The notes beneath the pieces were generated by a model that saw nothing but the letters and a program-made list of their open reading frames with translations, searched no databases and was not told where the DNA came from. A stretch of DNA of 64,000 nt from Kocuria rosea subsp. polaris (GTDB lineage: Bacteria; Actinomycetota; Actinomycetes; Actinomycetales; Micrococcaceae), in the NCBI RefSeq assembly GCF_001483755.1, contig NZ_LQBK01000010.1, positions 32,522 to 96,521 on the forward strand, given 5' to 3'. Both the position numbers and the translations under genes were made by a program. Shown here one piece after another: positions 26,105-36,100 of the stretch; the first letter of the stretch is position 1, and each line of letters opens with the position of its first letter.

Positions 26105-28125
26105 CGGACCGGCTCCCCCGCCGGCCGGGACCGGGGCGGCGGACGGTGGGGCGGCCCCGGACGGCCATCCTGCGGGCTGCGGGGACCGGGGACGTGCGGC
26201 TCAGGGGCGGGCTGCTCCGGAGTGCGGGCCTCGAGGACACCGGATCCGGAGGTGCGAGGCCCCGGCACGTGCGGCTTCGGTGCGGAGATCCCGAGGACAC
26301 CGGACTCTGCCGTGCGGGAACCGGGGACGCGCGGCTCCGGGGCGGGCTGCTCCGGACCGGGCTGCTCCGGAGTGCGGGCCTCGAGGACACGGCTCACGGG
26401 AGTGCGGGGTCCGGGCGTCCCGAGCTCGAGCACCTCGGCGCCGAGGGCCCGCACGAAGTCCTCGTCGTGCGTCACGGCCAGGACCGAGGTGCCGGCGTCG
26501 AGCAGCTCCACGAGCAGGTCCACGAGCTCTGCCCACGTCAGGGCGTCCTGGCCGAACGTGGGTTCGTCGAGGACCAGCACGTCCGGGTCCGTGGCGAGCA
26601 CCGTGGCCACCGACAGCCGCCGCTTCTCTCCGCCGGAGAGGGTGAACGGGTTGGCGTCGGCCAGGTGGGCGAGCCGCAGCCGGCGGAGCAGCTCGTCCGT
26701 GCGCCGCTGCCGCTCGGCCGCCGGGGTGCCCGCCAGCCGGGGGCCGTGCTCGAGCTCGGCGCGCACCGTGGCGCGCAGGAACTGGTGCTCGGGCTCCTGG
26801 AAGACGGTTCCGATCCGGGCCACGAGCTCTCGGCCGCTCCAGTCGAGAGGATCCGGACCCGCCCCGCGGTCGAGGCGCGGGTGCGCGGTGACAGTGCCGC
26901 GCACGGGGGCCAGCAAGCCCGCGAGCGTCAGCGCCAGCGTGGACTTCCCGGCGCCGTTGGGCCCGGTGAGGGCCAGCGCGCGGCCACGGTGCAGGCTCAG
27001 GCGGACGTCCTCGACCGCCGTGGGCAGGTCCCGTCCCACGGCGGCGTCGTCCGGGGTGCGTCCGCGCCGCCGCGCCCGGCGGCGGGCGCGCAGCTGGCGT
27101 GCCGAGGGCTGGCTGCGGGAGACGCACAGACCGGTGGCGCTCAGCAGCCGACCGTCCTGCGCGGGACGCTCCTGACCGGCACGCTCCCGCTCGGGATGCT
27201 CCTGCTCAGGACAGGACTGCCCGGCACCCTCCCGTCCAGGGCGCTCGGGCCCGGCACGCTCCTGCTCAGGACAGGACAGCCCGGCACGCTCCCGTTCCGG
27301 ACGCTCCTGCTCGGACCGGCGCGCCGGCGAGCGCGTGGCCGGCACCCGGCCGGGGACCCACACCCCCGCCCGGCTGAGCTCGTCGGCCGCCGCGCCGAGC
27401 ACCTGCTCCGGGGACCCGTCGTGGGCGATGCCCCCGTCGTGGCCGAGCACCAGGACACGGTCCACGACCTCGGCCCACACGGCCACGCGGTGCTCCACGA
27501 CCACGAGCGTGGCACCGCTGCGGTCCAGGCAGGCCACCACGGCGTCGCGGACCTGCCGCACGCCGGCAGGATCCAGATTGGCGGTCGGCTCGTCGAGCAG
27601 CAGCAGCCCGGGGCTCATGGCCACGGCGCCGGCGAGCGCGAGGCGCTGCTTTTGCCCGCCCGACAGGGCCGCGGTGGAGTGCCCGAGCGGGAGGTCGAGG
27701 CCCACGTCGTCGAGCGCCGCCCGCACCCGCGGCCAGATCTGTTCCCGGGGCACCGCGAGGTTCTCGAGGCCGAAGGCGGTGTCGTCACCGATCCGGGACA
27801 GCACCACCTGGGACTCGGGGTCCTGCTGCACGAGTCCGGCGCGGCCCCGAGCCTGATGCGGCGGCATGCCGTCGAGCAGCAGCTCGCCGGACCCGGACTG
27901 CCCGTCGTCGTCGTGGAGGACCCCGGCCAGGGCGTGCAGGAGGGTGGACTTGCCCGCCCCGCTGGGTCCCAGCAGGAGCACCCGCTCCCCAGGCTCCACC
28001 ACGAGGTCGAGGCCGCGCAGCGCCGCCGTGTCCCGCCCGGGGTGGTGCCAGCCGAAGCCGCGGGCCTCGACGCGCGCGCCGCGGGCGGCGGGCACCGCAC
28101 GGCGCTGGGCCGTGGGCGCCGTCAT
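26101..28125 (-). CDS. ECF transporter double ATPase (EcfA1-EcfA2 fusion, YkoD-like)
   Basis: 674 residues with two ABC domains. Domain 1: GPSGAGKST, LSGGQKQRLALA, LLLLDEPTANLD. Domain 2: TGPNGAGKST, LSGGEKRRLSVA, VLVLDEPTFGQD. Both have complete nucleotide-binding sets. A linker at about residues 275-345 is built from repeated ERERAG/PEQERPG units, and the last 90 residues repeat LEARTPEQP and PHVPGPR motifs; both tracts are tandem-repeat DNA and foreign to the fold. It overlaps both neighbours by ATGA. Confidence 0.9.
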   Translation of the reverse strand: MTAPTAQRRAVPAARGARVEARGFGWHHPGRDTAALRGLDLVVEPGERVLLLGPSGAGKSTLLHALAGVLHDDDGQSGSGELLLDGMPPHQARGRAGLVQQDPESQVVLSRIGDDTAFGLENLAVPREQIWPRVRAALDDVGLDLPLGHSTAALSGGQKQRLALAGAVAMSPGLLLLDEPTANLDPAGVRQVRDAVVACLDRSGATLVVVEHRVAVWAEVVDRVLVLGHDGGIAHDGSPEQVLGAAADELSRAGVWVPGRVPATRSPARRSEQERPERERAGLSCPEQERAGPERPGREGAGQSCPEQEHPERERAGQERPAQDGRLLSATGLCVSRSQPSARQLRARRRARRRGRTPDDAAVGRDLPTAVEDVRLSLHRGRALALTGPNGAGKSTLALTLAGLLAPVRGTVTAHPRLDRGAGPDPLDWSGRELVARIGTVFQEPEHQFLRATVRAELEHGPRLAGTPAAERQRRTDELLRRLRLAHLADANPFTLSGGEKRRLSVATVLATDPDVLVLDEPTFGQDALTWAELVDLLVELLDAGTSVLAVTHDEDFVRALGAEVLELGTPGPRTPVSRVLEARTPEQPGPEQPAPEPRVPGSRTAESGVLGISAPKPHVPGPRTSGSGVLEARTPEQPAPEPHVPGPRSPQDGRPGPPHRPPPRSRPAGEPVR
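26190..26395. repeat. Repeat tract encoding the ATPase C-terminal tail
   Basis: Two long units of related sequence (about 130 bp apart, both containing GGGCTGCTCCGG and TGCGGGCCTCGAGGACAC) encode the duplicated LEARTPEQP...PHVPGPR tail. Confidence 0.65.
27155..27320. repeat. Repeat tract encoding the ATPase inter-domain linker
   Basis: Units built on CGGGACGCTCCTGCTC / GGACAGGACTGCC repeat several times and encode ERERAG/CPEQERPG. Copy number probably varies between strains. Confidence 0.6.
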
Positions 28126-28742
28126 CGCCGCACGGCCCGCCCGGAGGCGAGGCCCTGCAGGACGCCGGTGCCCGCGAGCGCCCGCACCACGGCGTGCATG
28201 AGGAGGCCGGCGAGCACCGCCCCGGAGACGGCCGTCAGGAGCACGTAGACCATCTGGTGGCCGAGCGCCCACTCGTAGTTGTAGAGGATGTTCTCGTGCA
28301 CGCCCAGGAAGATCCCGCTCACGGCGCCTGCGACGGCCGCCGCGAGGGCGTCGAAGCGGCGGTACCGGAAGGCGGCGAAGGCCAGCTCGGCGCCGACGCC
28401 CTGGACGAGGCCGGAGAGGACCACGAGCAGGCCGAAGTGGGTTCCCAGGAAGCTCTCGATCACGGCGGCGAGCAGCTCGCAGAACAGCGCGGCACCGGGC
28501 TTGCGGATGATCAGTCCGCCGAGCACGCCGGCCACGAGCCAGCCGCCGGCGATCAGGCCCACGGCGGGCGGGTAGGCGACCGCGGCCGTGCCGACCACGG
28601 GGTAGAGCAGGTTCGACCACGCCCAGAAGACGACCGCACACACGGCGGCGAGGACGGCGGCCACGACGATGTCGACGACGCGCCAGGACGAGGCGCCGGA
28701 CGTGCCGGGGCGGCGGGCGGGGCGGTGGGTGGTGGTGTTCAC
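28122..28742 (-). CDS. ECF transporter S component, probable thiamine-precursor type (YkoE-like)
   Basis: 206 residues with six hydrophobic helices; substrate-binding subunit. The segment LVVLSGLVQGVGAELAFAAFRYRRF and FLGVHENILYNYEW match YkoE-like S components, which bind hydroxymethylpyrimidine or thiamine. Its gene is the first after a TPP riboswitch on the same strand, which supports the substrate class independently. GTG 28742 follows AGGAGGAACCCACC. Confidence 0.85.
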   Translation of the reverse strand: MNTTTHRPARRPGTSGASSWRVVDIVVAAVLAAVCAVVFWAWSNLLYPVVGTAAVAYPPAVGLIAGGWLVAGVLGGLIIRKPGAALFCELLAAVIESFLGTHFGLLVVLSGLVQGVGAELAFAAFRYRRFDALAAAVAGAVSGIFLGVHENILYNYEWALGHQMVYVLLTAVSGAVLAGLLMHAVVRALAGTGVLQGLASGRAVRR

Positions 28743-28847
28743 GGTGGGTTCCTCCTGGGCTCAGCGAGCCGTCGGTGCCAGGAGGGGACGGGATTCCTCC
28801 GGGCCGCGCCGGTGGCGCGCTCCCGGGGAACACCCCTGAGATGCTCG

Positions 28848-28943
28848 ACTCCCTTCGCCGGTGCTAACCGGAGCAGGTTCGAGGGTCTGCGGCGATCCGC
28901 ACTCTCAGCGCCACGCCGGTGTCCCGGGCGGGGCGCTCCCCTG
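28848..28943 (-). ncRNA. TPP riboswitch (THI element)
   Basis: Minus-strand RNA with all conserved blocks in order: AGGGGAGCGCC, GCGCTGAGAGTGCGG, CCGCAGACCCT, GAACCTG, a CCGGTTAGCACCGG stem and GAAGGGAGTC. It binds thiamine pyrophosphate and shuts off the ECF importer. Between it and GTG 28742 there are about 105 bases with GC-rich inverted segments that could mask AGGAGG or end transcription. Confidence 0.95.
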
Positions 28944-28959
28944 TCGTTCAGTGCCATCG

Positions 28960-28965
28960 AGTCTA
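28960..28965 (-). promoter_or_regulatory. -10 element (TAGACT) of the riboswitch transcript
   Basis: TAGACT ends 16 bases before the first conserved riboswitch base, so transcription should start near 28953. Confidence 0.6.
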
Positions 28966-29107
28966 CCCCGCCGCCCGGCCGCCCGTGCACGTCCGCAGGC
29001 ACCAGCATCCCGCCGCGACGCTGCGGCGCCCCTTCCGCACGCCGCCGTGCTGGTTCCGGATGCCCCCGCTGTGCGGGGGCCGCACGACGAAGGGGTCAGC
29101 ACGACGA
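28966..29107. other. Intergenic stretch upstream of the riboswitch
   Basis: No gene seen. It holds a duplicated CACGACGAAGGGG (near 29082 and 29099) and a small hairpin near 29065-29080. Confidence 0.4.
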
Positions 29108-29158
29108 AGGGGCCCGTCCGGTCGCGCACCGCAGCGGTGTGCGACCGGACGGGCCCCT
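29108..29158 (-). terminator. Terminator of the DUF4235 gene
   Basis: 25-bp stem with a single G-T pair (29108-29132 with 29134-29158), 19 bases after the minus-strand stop codon. Confidence 0.85.
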
Positions 29159-29177
29159 CACGAGGTGCGCCCTGCGC

Positions 29178-29456
29178 TCAGACCTCGGCCTGGCTCGAGG
29201 CCTTGGGGTTCTCCTGGGACTTGTTCTCCATCTTCGCGACCTGCCGGTGCACGGCGACCTTGATGATGGTGCCGACGAGGCCGGTGATGACGGACCAGAT
29301 GATGATGGCCGTCCAGGTCTCGCTGGGGTCCGGGTTCTTGGCCGGCGGCGGGTTGCCCGTGACGCGCGTCCAGACCGAGCCGAGCACCTTGTGCGAGAGG
29401 ACCACGCCGCCCAGCGAGGCGCCGGTGCCGAGGAGTTCGATGACCTTGTCGTTCAT
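29178..29456 (-). CDS. DUF4235 family small membrane protein
   Basis: 92 residues. N-terminal amphipathic stretch (MNDKVIELLGTGASLGGVVLSHKVLGSVW), a central helix IIIWSVITGLVGTIIKVAVH and a charged tail; this matches the actinobacterial DUF4235 pattern. Function unknown. ATG 29456 has AGGAGC nine bases upstream; the longer open frame upstream runs into the 3' repeats of mnhG and is not used. Confidence 0.7.
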   Translation of the reverse strand: MNDKVIELLGTGASLGGVVLSHKVLGSVWTRVTGNPPPAKNPDPSETWTAIIIWSVITGLVGTIIKVAVHRQVAKMENKSQENPKASSQAEV

Positions 29457-29514
29457 GGAGTGCTGCTCCTTGTCGTCCGGGGGACGCGAGTGCGCCCTGT
29501 CGATCCCGACCAGC

Positions 29515-30054
29515 CTAACGCGTCCCCGCCGATCCGTCAGTCTGCTGTCCGTCCGCTCGCCGGCCGTCCGCGCTCGGCGCCGGAGTCCCCGCGGCGGCGC
29601 GCCCGGCGGCATCCCCGGCGGCGCTCCCCGCGGCATCCTCTCCGTGGCTCTCCCCGGCGCTCTCCGTGGCCCTCTCCATGGCGCTCTCTGTGGCGCTCTT
29701 CCCTGCCCGGTTGAGCACCTCCTGCAGGTCGTCCTGCGTGAGCGTGTTCCGATTGAGGTGCTTGGAACGGTACGTGGACCGTCCCACCATGTGCGCCGAG
29801 ACGGGCACGGTGAGCAGCTGGAAGATCCAGCCGAGGACGATGAGCGGGATCATGACGGGATCACGGTTCTCCAGCGCGACCGCCGTGAGCATCAGGAGCA
29901 GCCCGAAGACCTGCGGCTTGGTGCCGGCGTGCATGCGCGTCAGCAGGTCCGGGAAGCGGACCAGGCCGATCGCGGCCGCGAGGGACATCAGCGCGCCGAC
30001 CACGAGGCACACGGCCGCGGCGGCGTCCAGGACGGTGTCCAGCACGGGGCTCAC
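29515..30054 (-). CDS. mnhG: Na+/H+ antiporter subunit G (MnhG/MrpG)
   Basis: 179 residues; three helices, with the family block RFPDLLTRMHAGTKPQVFGLLLML near the start of the conserved core. Core length is about 115; the extra 60 residues form a repeat-like tail (SATESAMERATESAGESHGED and alanine-rich units). GTG 30054 overlaps the mnhF stop. Last gene of the Mrp operon. The complex exchanges Na+ or K+ for H+ across the membrane. Confidence 0.92.
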   Translation of the reverse strand: MSPVLDTVLDAAAAVCLVVGALMSLAAAIGLVRFPDLLTRMHAGTKPQVFGLLLMLTAVALENRDPVMIPLIVLGWIFQLLTVPVSAHMVGRSTYRSKHLNRNTLTQDDLQEVLNRAGKSATESAMERATESAGESHGEDAAGSAAGDAAGRAAAGTPAPSADGRRADGQQTDGSAGTR

Positions 30055-30320
30055 CGCCCGTGCTCGGCGGTCTGGGTGGCGAAGCGGGCCACCGTCACCG
30101 AGCCGATGAAGCCGACCAGGGAGACGATCACCATGAGGATCAGGTTGTTGAGGTGCCCGTGGTAGGCCATCTCCACGGCGAGGGCGGCCGCGACGACGGC
30201 CAGCAGCACGTCGGTGGCCACCACCCGGTCCAGCAGGGAGGGACCCTTGGCGAGGCGGTACAGGGTGCCCGCCGCGGCCGCGCTGAGCAGCACGGCCGCG
30301 ACGGCCACGGCGATCTCCAT
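30051..30320 (-). CDS. mnhF: Na+/H+ antiporter subunit F (MnhF/MrpF)
   Basis: 89 residues and three helices. The conserved GPSLLDRVVATDVL lies between helices 1 and 2. ATG 30320 overlaps the mnhE stop by one base (TGATG); GTG one codon upstream is possible. Confidence 0.92.
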   Translation of the reverse strand: MEIAVAVAAVLLSAAAAGTLYRLAKGPSLLDRVVATDVLLAVVAAALAVEMAYHGHLNNLILMVIVSLVGFIGSVTVARFATQTAEHGR

Positions 30321-31063
30321 CACGGGCGGTCCTCCTCGGGGGCATCGGTCGGGGCATCGGTCGGGGCGTCGGCCCGGGCGTCGGTCGGGCCTTGGGCCGT
30401 CGGATCGGCCGCCGGATCGGCCGGGGCGTCGTCGCGGCGGCCGCCCACGATCTGCTGGCTCGCGGTGACCGGGGAGCCGATCGCGGCGCTGTCCCGGTGG
30501 TCCGTGCCGGCGGGTCCTCCTCCGCGGCGCTCGGCCCGCAGTGCGGCGAGCTCCTCCGGCGTGCCCATGATCCTGATCCAGGCGGCCTCCACCCGCAGCG
30601 CGGAGCGGCGGAACCGTTCGGCCTCCCCGGCGTTGCGGACGTTGAGCGCGTGGAAGTACAGCGTCCCGGCGGCACGGTCCACCTCCACGACGAATGAGCC
30701 GGGGATCAGGGTCATGGTGTGACCGGTCGCCGTCAGGAGCAGGTCCGAGCGGGTGCGCAGGCGCACGCCGACCACGGCGTTGCGCGCGCGCGGCCCCACG
30801 AGGATCGCGATCAGCATCACCTCGAAGCTCGCCTTGGCGACCTGCCACACGAAGGTCACGGCGAAGACCACGAACTGGAACGGGTTGAACCGGCCGGACA
30901 GCTGCACGGGCGGGAGATAGAGCACCCACGTCACGAGCAGGGCCAGGACCAGGCCGACCAGCAGGTTGCCGAGGCCGAAGTCCCCCCACAGGGCGCCCCA
31001 CACGACCACGAGCCACACCAGCAGCGGCAGCTCGACGAGCAGGGAGTTCCTGGGCCGGGTCAC
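30320..31063 (-). CDS. mnhE: Na+/H+ antiporter subunit E (MnhE/MrpE)
   Basis: 247 residues. Two N-terminal helices (LLVWLVVVWGALWGDF, LLVGLVLALLVTWVLYL), then the cytoplasmic domain with TMTLIPGSFVVEVDRAAGTLYFHALNV. Normal size is about 160-190; the last 60 or so residues are a repeat-rich tail (ADPAADPT, DAPTDAPTDAPEEDRP). GTG 31063 overlaps the mnhD stop. Confidence 0.92.
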   Translation of the reverse strand: MTRPRNSLLVELPLLVWLVVVWGALWGDFGLGNLLVGLVLALLVTWVLYLPPVQLSGRFNPFQFVVFAVTFVWQVAKASFEVMLIAILVGPRARNAVVGVRLRTRSDLLLTATGHTMTLIPGSFVVEVDRAAGTLYFHALNVRNAGEAERFRRSALRVEAAWIRIMGTPEELAALRAERRGGGPAGTDHRDSAAIGSPVTASQQIVGGRRDDAPADPAADPTAQGPTDARADAPTDAPTDAPEEDRP

Positions 31064-32700
31064 GGGGTCTCCTCCACCACGGGCCGCGGCGCAGACCCGG
31101 GGTCCAGCACGGCCTCGACGTAGCGCTCGGGGCGGGAGAGGTTCTCCGCGGCGTTGTCCGCGAGCTGGAACAGCGGCCCGGCGAACACCGTCAGGGCCAC
31201 GCCCACCGCGACGAGGGCCGAGGCCCCGCCGAGCATCGAGGGGGACATCAGGCGCACATCTCCCTTGCCAGCGAACCGGCCCGCCTGGTGGTCCACGGCT
31301 CCCGAGGTGAGCAGGAACCGGGAGCCTGCGGGCACGGGGGCCAGCAGGATCGGGTCCGGGTACTCGGCGTCCTCGGGGGCGCGCAGGAACACGCGGTTCC
31401 ACACCCGCATCAGGGCCAGCAGGGTCAGCAGGGACACCGCCACGGACCCCGCCACCAGGGCGTAGGCCAGCCCGTCCCCCTGGCCCACACCGGCCTGCAG
31501 CAGGCCCGCCTTGCCCAGGAAGCCGGAGAACGGCGGGATCCCCCCGAGGTTGAGCGCGGGCACGAGGTAGAGGAGTCCGAGCAGCGGGGAGATCCTGGCC
31601 ATCCCCGCCAGCCGGTCCACGTTGGTGGATCCGCCGCGGCGCTCGATCAGCCCGGCCACGAGGAACAGGCTCGTCTGGATCACGATGTGGTGGGCCACGT
31701 AGTACACCGTGGCGGAGAGGGCCTCCTGGGTGCCCACGGCCACGCCGAAGATCATGTACCCGATGTGGCTGATCAGCGTGAAGGAGAGCATGCGCTTGAT
31801 GTCGATCTGCGCGAGCGCGCCCAGGATGCCGACCACCATGGTGAGCAGCGCGACCCACATCAGCAGGTCGTCGAGCCGGTCCCCGGGGAACAGCACCGTC
31901 TCGGTGCGGATGATCGAGTACACGCCCACCTTGGTCAGCAGGCCGGCGAACACCGCGGTGACGGGGGCCGAGGCCGTCGGATAGGAGTCCGGGAGCCAGA
32001 AGGACAGCGGGAAGACCGCCGCCTTGATGCCGAACGCGATGAGCAGCATCAGGTGCAGCTGCATCTGCGTGCCCACCGGCAGGCCCTCGAGCTTGACGGA
32101 GAGGTCGGCCATGTTGATGGTGCCCGTGGCCGCGTAGATCATCGCGATCGTGATCAGGAACAGCACGGAGGAGATCACCGAGACCACCACGTAGGTCACG
32201 CCGGTGCGGATCCGCTGGACGGTCCCGCCCATCGTCATGAGCACGTAGGAGGCGGTCAGCAGGATCTCGAAGCCCACGTAGAGGTTGAACAGGTCCCCGG
32301 CGAGGAAGGCGTTCGACACTCCCGCCACGAGGATGAGGAACGAGGGGTGGAAGATCGAGATCGGCCCCTCCTCGTCGCCGTCGGCCACCCCCTGACCGCT
32401 CGCGTAGACCAGCACGGCGAGCGAGACGACCGTGGAGACCACGAGCATCAGCGAGGAGAGCTGGTCCACGACCATGACGATGCCCCAGGGCGACTCCCAC
32501 CCGCCGAGGTGGACCGCCTGCGGGCCCACGTCCCACGTGCTCACGAGCACGAGGACCTCGACCGCGAGGGTGAGCACGAGCGAGCCGATGGCCACGGTCC
32601 GCTGGAGGGCGTTGCGCCGCAGCAGCAGCAGACTGAGGGCTGCGCCGAGGAACGGGATGATGACGGCCAGCGGCGCCAGCTGGGCGAGGTTGACGGTCAC
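31060..32700 (-). CDS. mnhD: Na+/H+ antiporter subunit D (MnhD/MrpD)
   Basis: 546 residues, homologous to NuoM/NuoN-type proton channels with about 14 helices. TM7-like KVGVYSIIRTETVLFPG and FSLIHILGYM-type block (seen as FTLISHIGYMIFGVA) carry the charged channel residues; LNLGGIPPFSGFLGK is the family signature. GTG 32700 overlaps mnhC. Confidence 0.95.
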   Translation of the reverse strand: MTVNLAQLAPLAVIIPFLGAALSLLLLRRNALQRTVAIGSLVLTLAVEVLVLVSTWDVGPQAVHLGGWESPWGIVMVVDQLSSLMLVVSTVVSLAVLVYASGQGVADGDEEGPISIFHPSFLILVAGVSNAFLAGDLFNLYVGFEILLTASYVLMTMGGTVQRIRTGVTYVVVSVISSVLFLITIAMIYAATGTINMADLSVKLEGLPVGTQMQLHLMLLIAFGIKAAVFPLSFWLPDSYPTASAPVTAVFAGLLTKVGVYSIIRTETVLFPGDRLDDLLMWVALLTMVVGILGALAQIDIKRMLSFTLISHIGYMIFGVAVGTQEALSATVYYVAHHIVIQTSLFLVAGLIERRGGSTNVDRLAGMARISPLLGLLYLVPALNLGGIPPFSGFLGKAGLLQAGVGQGDGLAYALVAGSVAVSLLTLLALMRVWNRVFLRAPEDAEYPDPILLAPVPAGSRFLLTSGAVDHQAGRFAGKGDVRLMSPSMLGGASALVAVGVALTVFAGPLFQLADNAAENLSRPERYVEAVLDPGSAPRPVVEETP

Positions 32701-33188
32701 CGGTTCCTCCCTCTCCTGGGGCCGAGCACGCCCGGGGCCTCGAGGGACTCCTCCGGGGCCCGGGGCGGGGGCACGTCGTCGAACTCGGTCGTGTCGGCGG
32801 GGATGTCGGCGTCGCTCTCCACGTCGTAGGAGGACTGCCGGGCCACGCGCCGGTCCTCGACGTCGTCCTGGATCTCGTCCCGGCGCCCGAGGACCCAGGA
32901 GCGGTAGATCATGCCCAGGAGGAACGCGGTGACGGCCAGGGAGATCACGATGGCGGTGAGGATGAGGGCCTGGGGCAGCGGGTCGCTGTAGTTCTCGGCG
33001 GCGATCGACGCGTCGTACAGGGGCGCGGAGCCGGCCTCCCCGCCGGCGTGCAGGATGAGCAGGTTCGTGCCGTTGGTCAGCAGCATCAGCCCGAGCAGCA
33101 CTCGGGTGAGCGAGCGCTCGAGCAGCAGGTACACGCCCACGGCGTAGAGCACGCCCATCACGACCAGCAGGGTCAGGTTCACGGTCAT
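32697..33188 (-). CDS. mnhC: Na+/H+ antiporter subunit C (MnhC/MrpC)
   Basis: 163 residues; NuoK-like three-helix subunit with LLGLMLLTNGTNLLIL and DPLPQALILTAIVISLAVTA. The last 60 residues are a charged, acidic and proline-rich tail. ATG 33188 overlaps the mnhA stop (ATGA). Confidence 0.95.
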   Translation of the reverse strand: MTVNLTLLVVMGVLYAVGVYLLLERSLTRVLLGLMLLTNGTNLLILHAGGEAGSAPLYDASIAAENYSDPLPQALILTAIVISLAVTAFLLGMIYRSWVLGRRDEIQDDVEDRRVARQSSYDVESDADIPADTTEFDDVPPPRAPEESLEAPGVLGPRRGRNR

Positions 33189-36100
33189 CGGTGCTCGTTC
33201 CCTCCGTCGGGGCCGGTCCGGACGGCCGGGGTCGGCGACGTCGCGGACGACACCGCGGTCGCACCCGCGGGGGCGCCGGCGGCCACCTTCCGCTGCCGCG
33301 TGACGCGGATGCGCGTGCCGCGCCCCGGGGCGCGCCGCCGCCGCCGGACGGCGTCCTCCTCGATCCGCTGGTCGATCCGGCCGCCCAGCGAGCGCAGGAT
33401 GTCGAGGATGAGCCCCACCACGATCAGGTAGACCGCGACGTCGAAGATCAGGGCGGTCACGAACTTCTCGGCCCCGAAGACCGGCAGCTCGGCCTCGAAG
33501 GTGTAGCTCTGCATCACCGACCCGCCCAGGAACACCGGGGTGACGGCGTAGAGAGCGGCGAGCGCGAGTCCGGCCCCGAGCATGGTGCCCGCGTTGATCG
33601 GGGTGGCCAGCTCGAGCTCGTAGCGCCCGCCCGCGAGATAGCGCACCGTCAGGGCGAGCCCCGCCATGAGCCCGCCCGCGAAGCCCCCGCCGGGGTCGTT
33701 GTGCCCGGCGATCAGCAGGTAGAGCGAGACCATCATGAACGTGTGGAAGAGCAGCCGGGTGACCACCTCGAAGACGATCGAGCGCCGCTCGGGAGCCAGT
33801 GTCCTGCCGGCGAGCAGATAGGGGTCCTCCAGGTCGTCGTCGCGGCGAGCGAGCCCGATCTCCAGGGGCTGGCCGCCGGGCGAGACGGCCGCGGCGTTGC
33901 GCCGGCGGATCACCCGCAGCTGGTCGGTGGTGGGGTCCTCCCCGGACCGCACGATGCGGTCCCCGCGGCCCGTGACGAAGATCAGCGAGGCCACGCCGGT
34001 GGCGGCGAGCACGAGCACCGAGATCTCCCCGAAGGTGTCCCACGCGCGGATGTCCACGAGGATGACGTTGACCACGTTCGCCCCGTCGCCGAGCTCGTAG
34101 GCCATCCGCGGCAGCTCCAGGGAGACGGGATCGGCCGTGCGCGAGGAGATGCTGAACGCCGCGAGCGCCATCATGAACAGCCCGAAGGTCACCGCGATGG
34201 TGCCGCGCAGGAGACGGCGCCCGGCCGGGTTGCGGTGCCACAGCGGGGCCGGCAGCGAGCGCAGCGCGAGCACGAAGGCCACCAGCAGCACGGTCTCGAC
34301 CAGGGTCTGCGTCAGGGCGAGGTCCGGCGCGCCCTGCAGGGCGAAGATGAGGGCCAGGCCGTAGCCGGTGACCGACACGAGCAGGACCGCGAGGAACCGC
34401 TTCTTGGCCAGGGGCACCAGCAGCGCCGCCACGACCATGGCCGCGCCGGCGATGAGCTGTGCCGGGCCGTCGGAGACCCGCAGCGACCCCAGGGGCGGGG
34501 TCTCCTCGACGAACAGCGCCACGAGCGGCACGACGATCGCCGTGATCAGGATGACCGAGAGGTAGAACATCAGGGAACCGCGCTGGGTCCGGCCGGTGAT
34601 CCACACGGCGGCGAGGTCGAGGACGTTGACGACCTTGCGGTAGACGAGCTCGCCGGCGGGCAGGGACGGGAGAGCCCGCTGGAGGTCCGCGACGGGGCGC
34701 CGGCCCAGGTACATCAGCAGCCCGCCCGCGACGACGAGGGCGGAGAGCCCGAGGGCGGGGGTGAGCCCGTGCCACAGGGCCAGGTAGAACTCGTGCTCGC
34801 CCGGGTCGGGGAATTGGTCGACGTAGGGCTGCAGCACGGCGTTGACCGGCTGGGGCCACAGGCCGAAGACCACGGTGAGCACGGAGAGCACGAGCGGGGC
34901 CGCGAGGAACGCGGGCTCGACCCGCTGCATGTCGCTGATCACGGCCTTGCCGCCCACCCCCGCGTCGAGCTCGGAGAACTCGGCGGACTTCTGCGCGAAC
35001 CCGCCCCACAGGAAGCGGGCGCTGTAGGCGACGGTCAGCACGGAGCCCACCACGAGCCCGGCGAGCACCACGGCGCCCGCCGCGGAGTCCACGGCGTGGG
35101 CGAACGCGGTCAGCACCGCCTCCTTGGCCACGAACCCGGCCAGGGGCGGCAGGCCTGCCATGGACGCCGCGGCGACGAGCGAGACGGCGAACAGCACCGG
35201 CACGCGGCCGGCGAGCCCCGACAGCCGGCGGATGTCCCGGGTGCCGGCCCGGTGGTCGATGATCCCGACCACGAGGAACAGCGCGGCCTTGAAGAGCCCG
35301 TGCGCCAGCAGCATCGCCATCCCCGCCTGCGCCGTGTCCGCCGAGCCGTGGCCCACGATCACCACGAGGAAGCCGAGCTGGCTGACGGTGCCGTAGGCGA
35401 GGATCAGCTTCAGGTCGTACTGCTTCAGGGCCGCCCAGCCGCCGAAGAGCATGGTGCCCAGGCCCAGGACCGTGACGGTGGGCTGCCACAGCGCCGTCTC
35501 GGCGAAACCGGGCGCGAAGCGGGCCACCAGGTAGATCCCGGCCTTGACCATCGCGGCGGCGTGCAGGTACGCGGACACGGGGGTGGGCGCGGCCATCGCG
35601 GCCGGCAGCCAGAAGTGCAGCGGGATCAGGGCGGACTTGGTCACGGCCCCCACGAGGAGCAGGAGCACCGCCACGTCCACCACGGTCCCGCGCCCGGCCA
35701 GCTCCGGGGCCGCCGCGAGCACCTCGGAGATCCGGTACGTCCCCGCCGCCTGGCCCAGCATCACGATGCCGACCAGCATGGCCAGCCCGCCGGCCGTGGT
35801 GAGCACCAGGGCCTGCAGCGCCGCGCGCCGGGCGGACAGGCGGGTCCGGCTGTAGCCGATCAGCAGGAAGGACAGGACGGTGGTGATCTCCCAGAAGACG
35901 AACAGCACCAGCATGTCGTCGGCGGTCACCAGGCCGAACATGGCACCCGCGAAGGCCAGCAGCTGGGCGCCGAAGCCGCCGATGCCGCTCGCGTCCGACT
36001 TGAAGTAGCGCGCGCAGTAGAACAACACCAGCGAGCCCACGCCGAGCACGAGCAGCGACATCGTCCACGCGAGGGCGTCCATCCGCAGGACCAGGTCCAG

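Noticed and set aside
26101..28833. Extension of the double-ATPase frame upstream to 28833
   Set aside because: The extra 236 codons overlap the S-component gene in another frame; the ATGA junction at 28122-28125 marks the true start.
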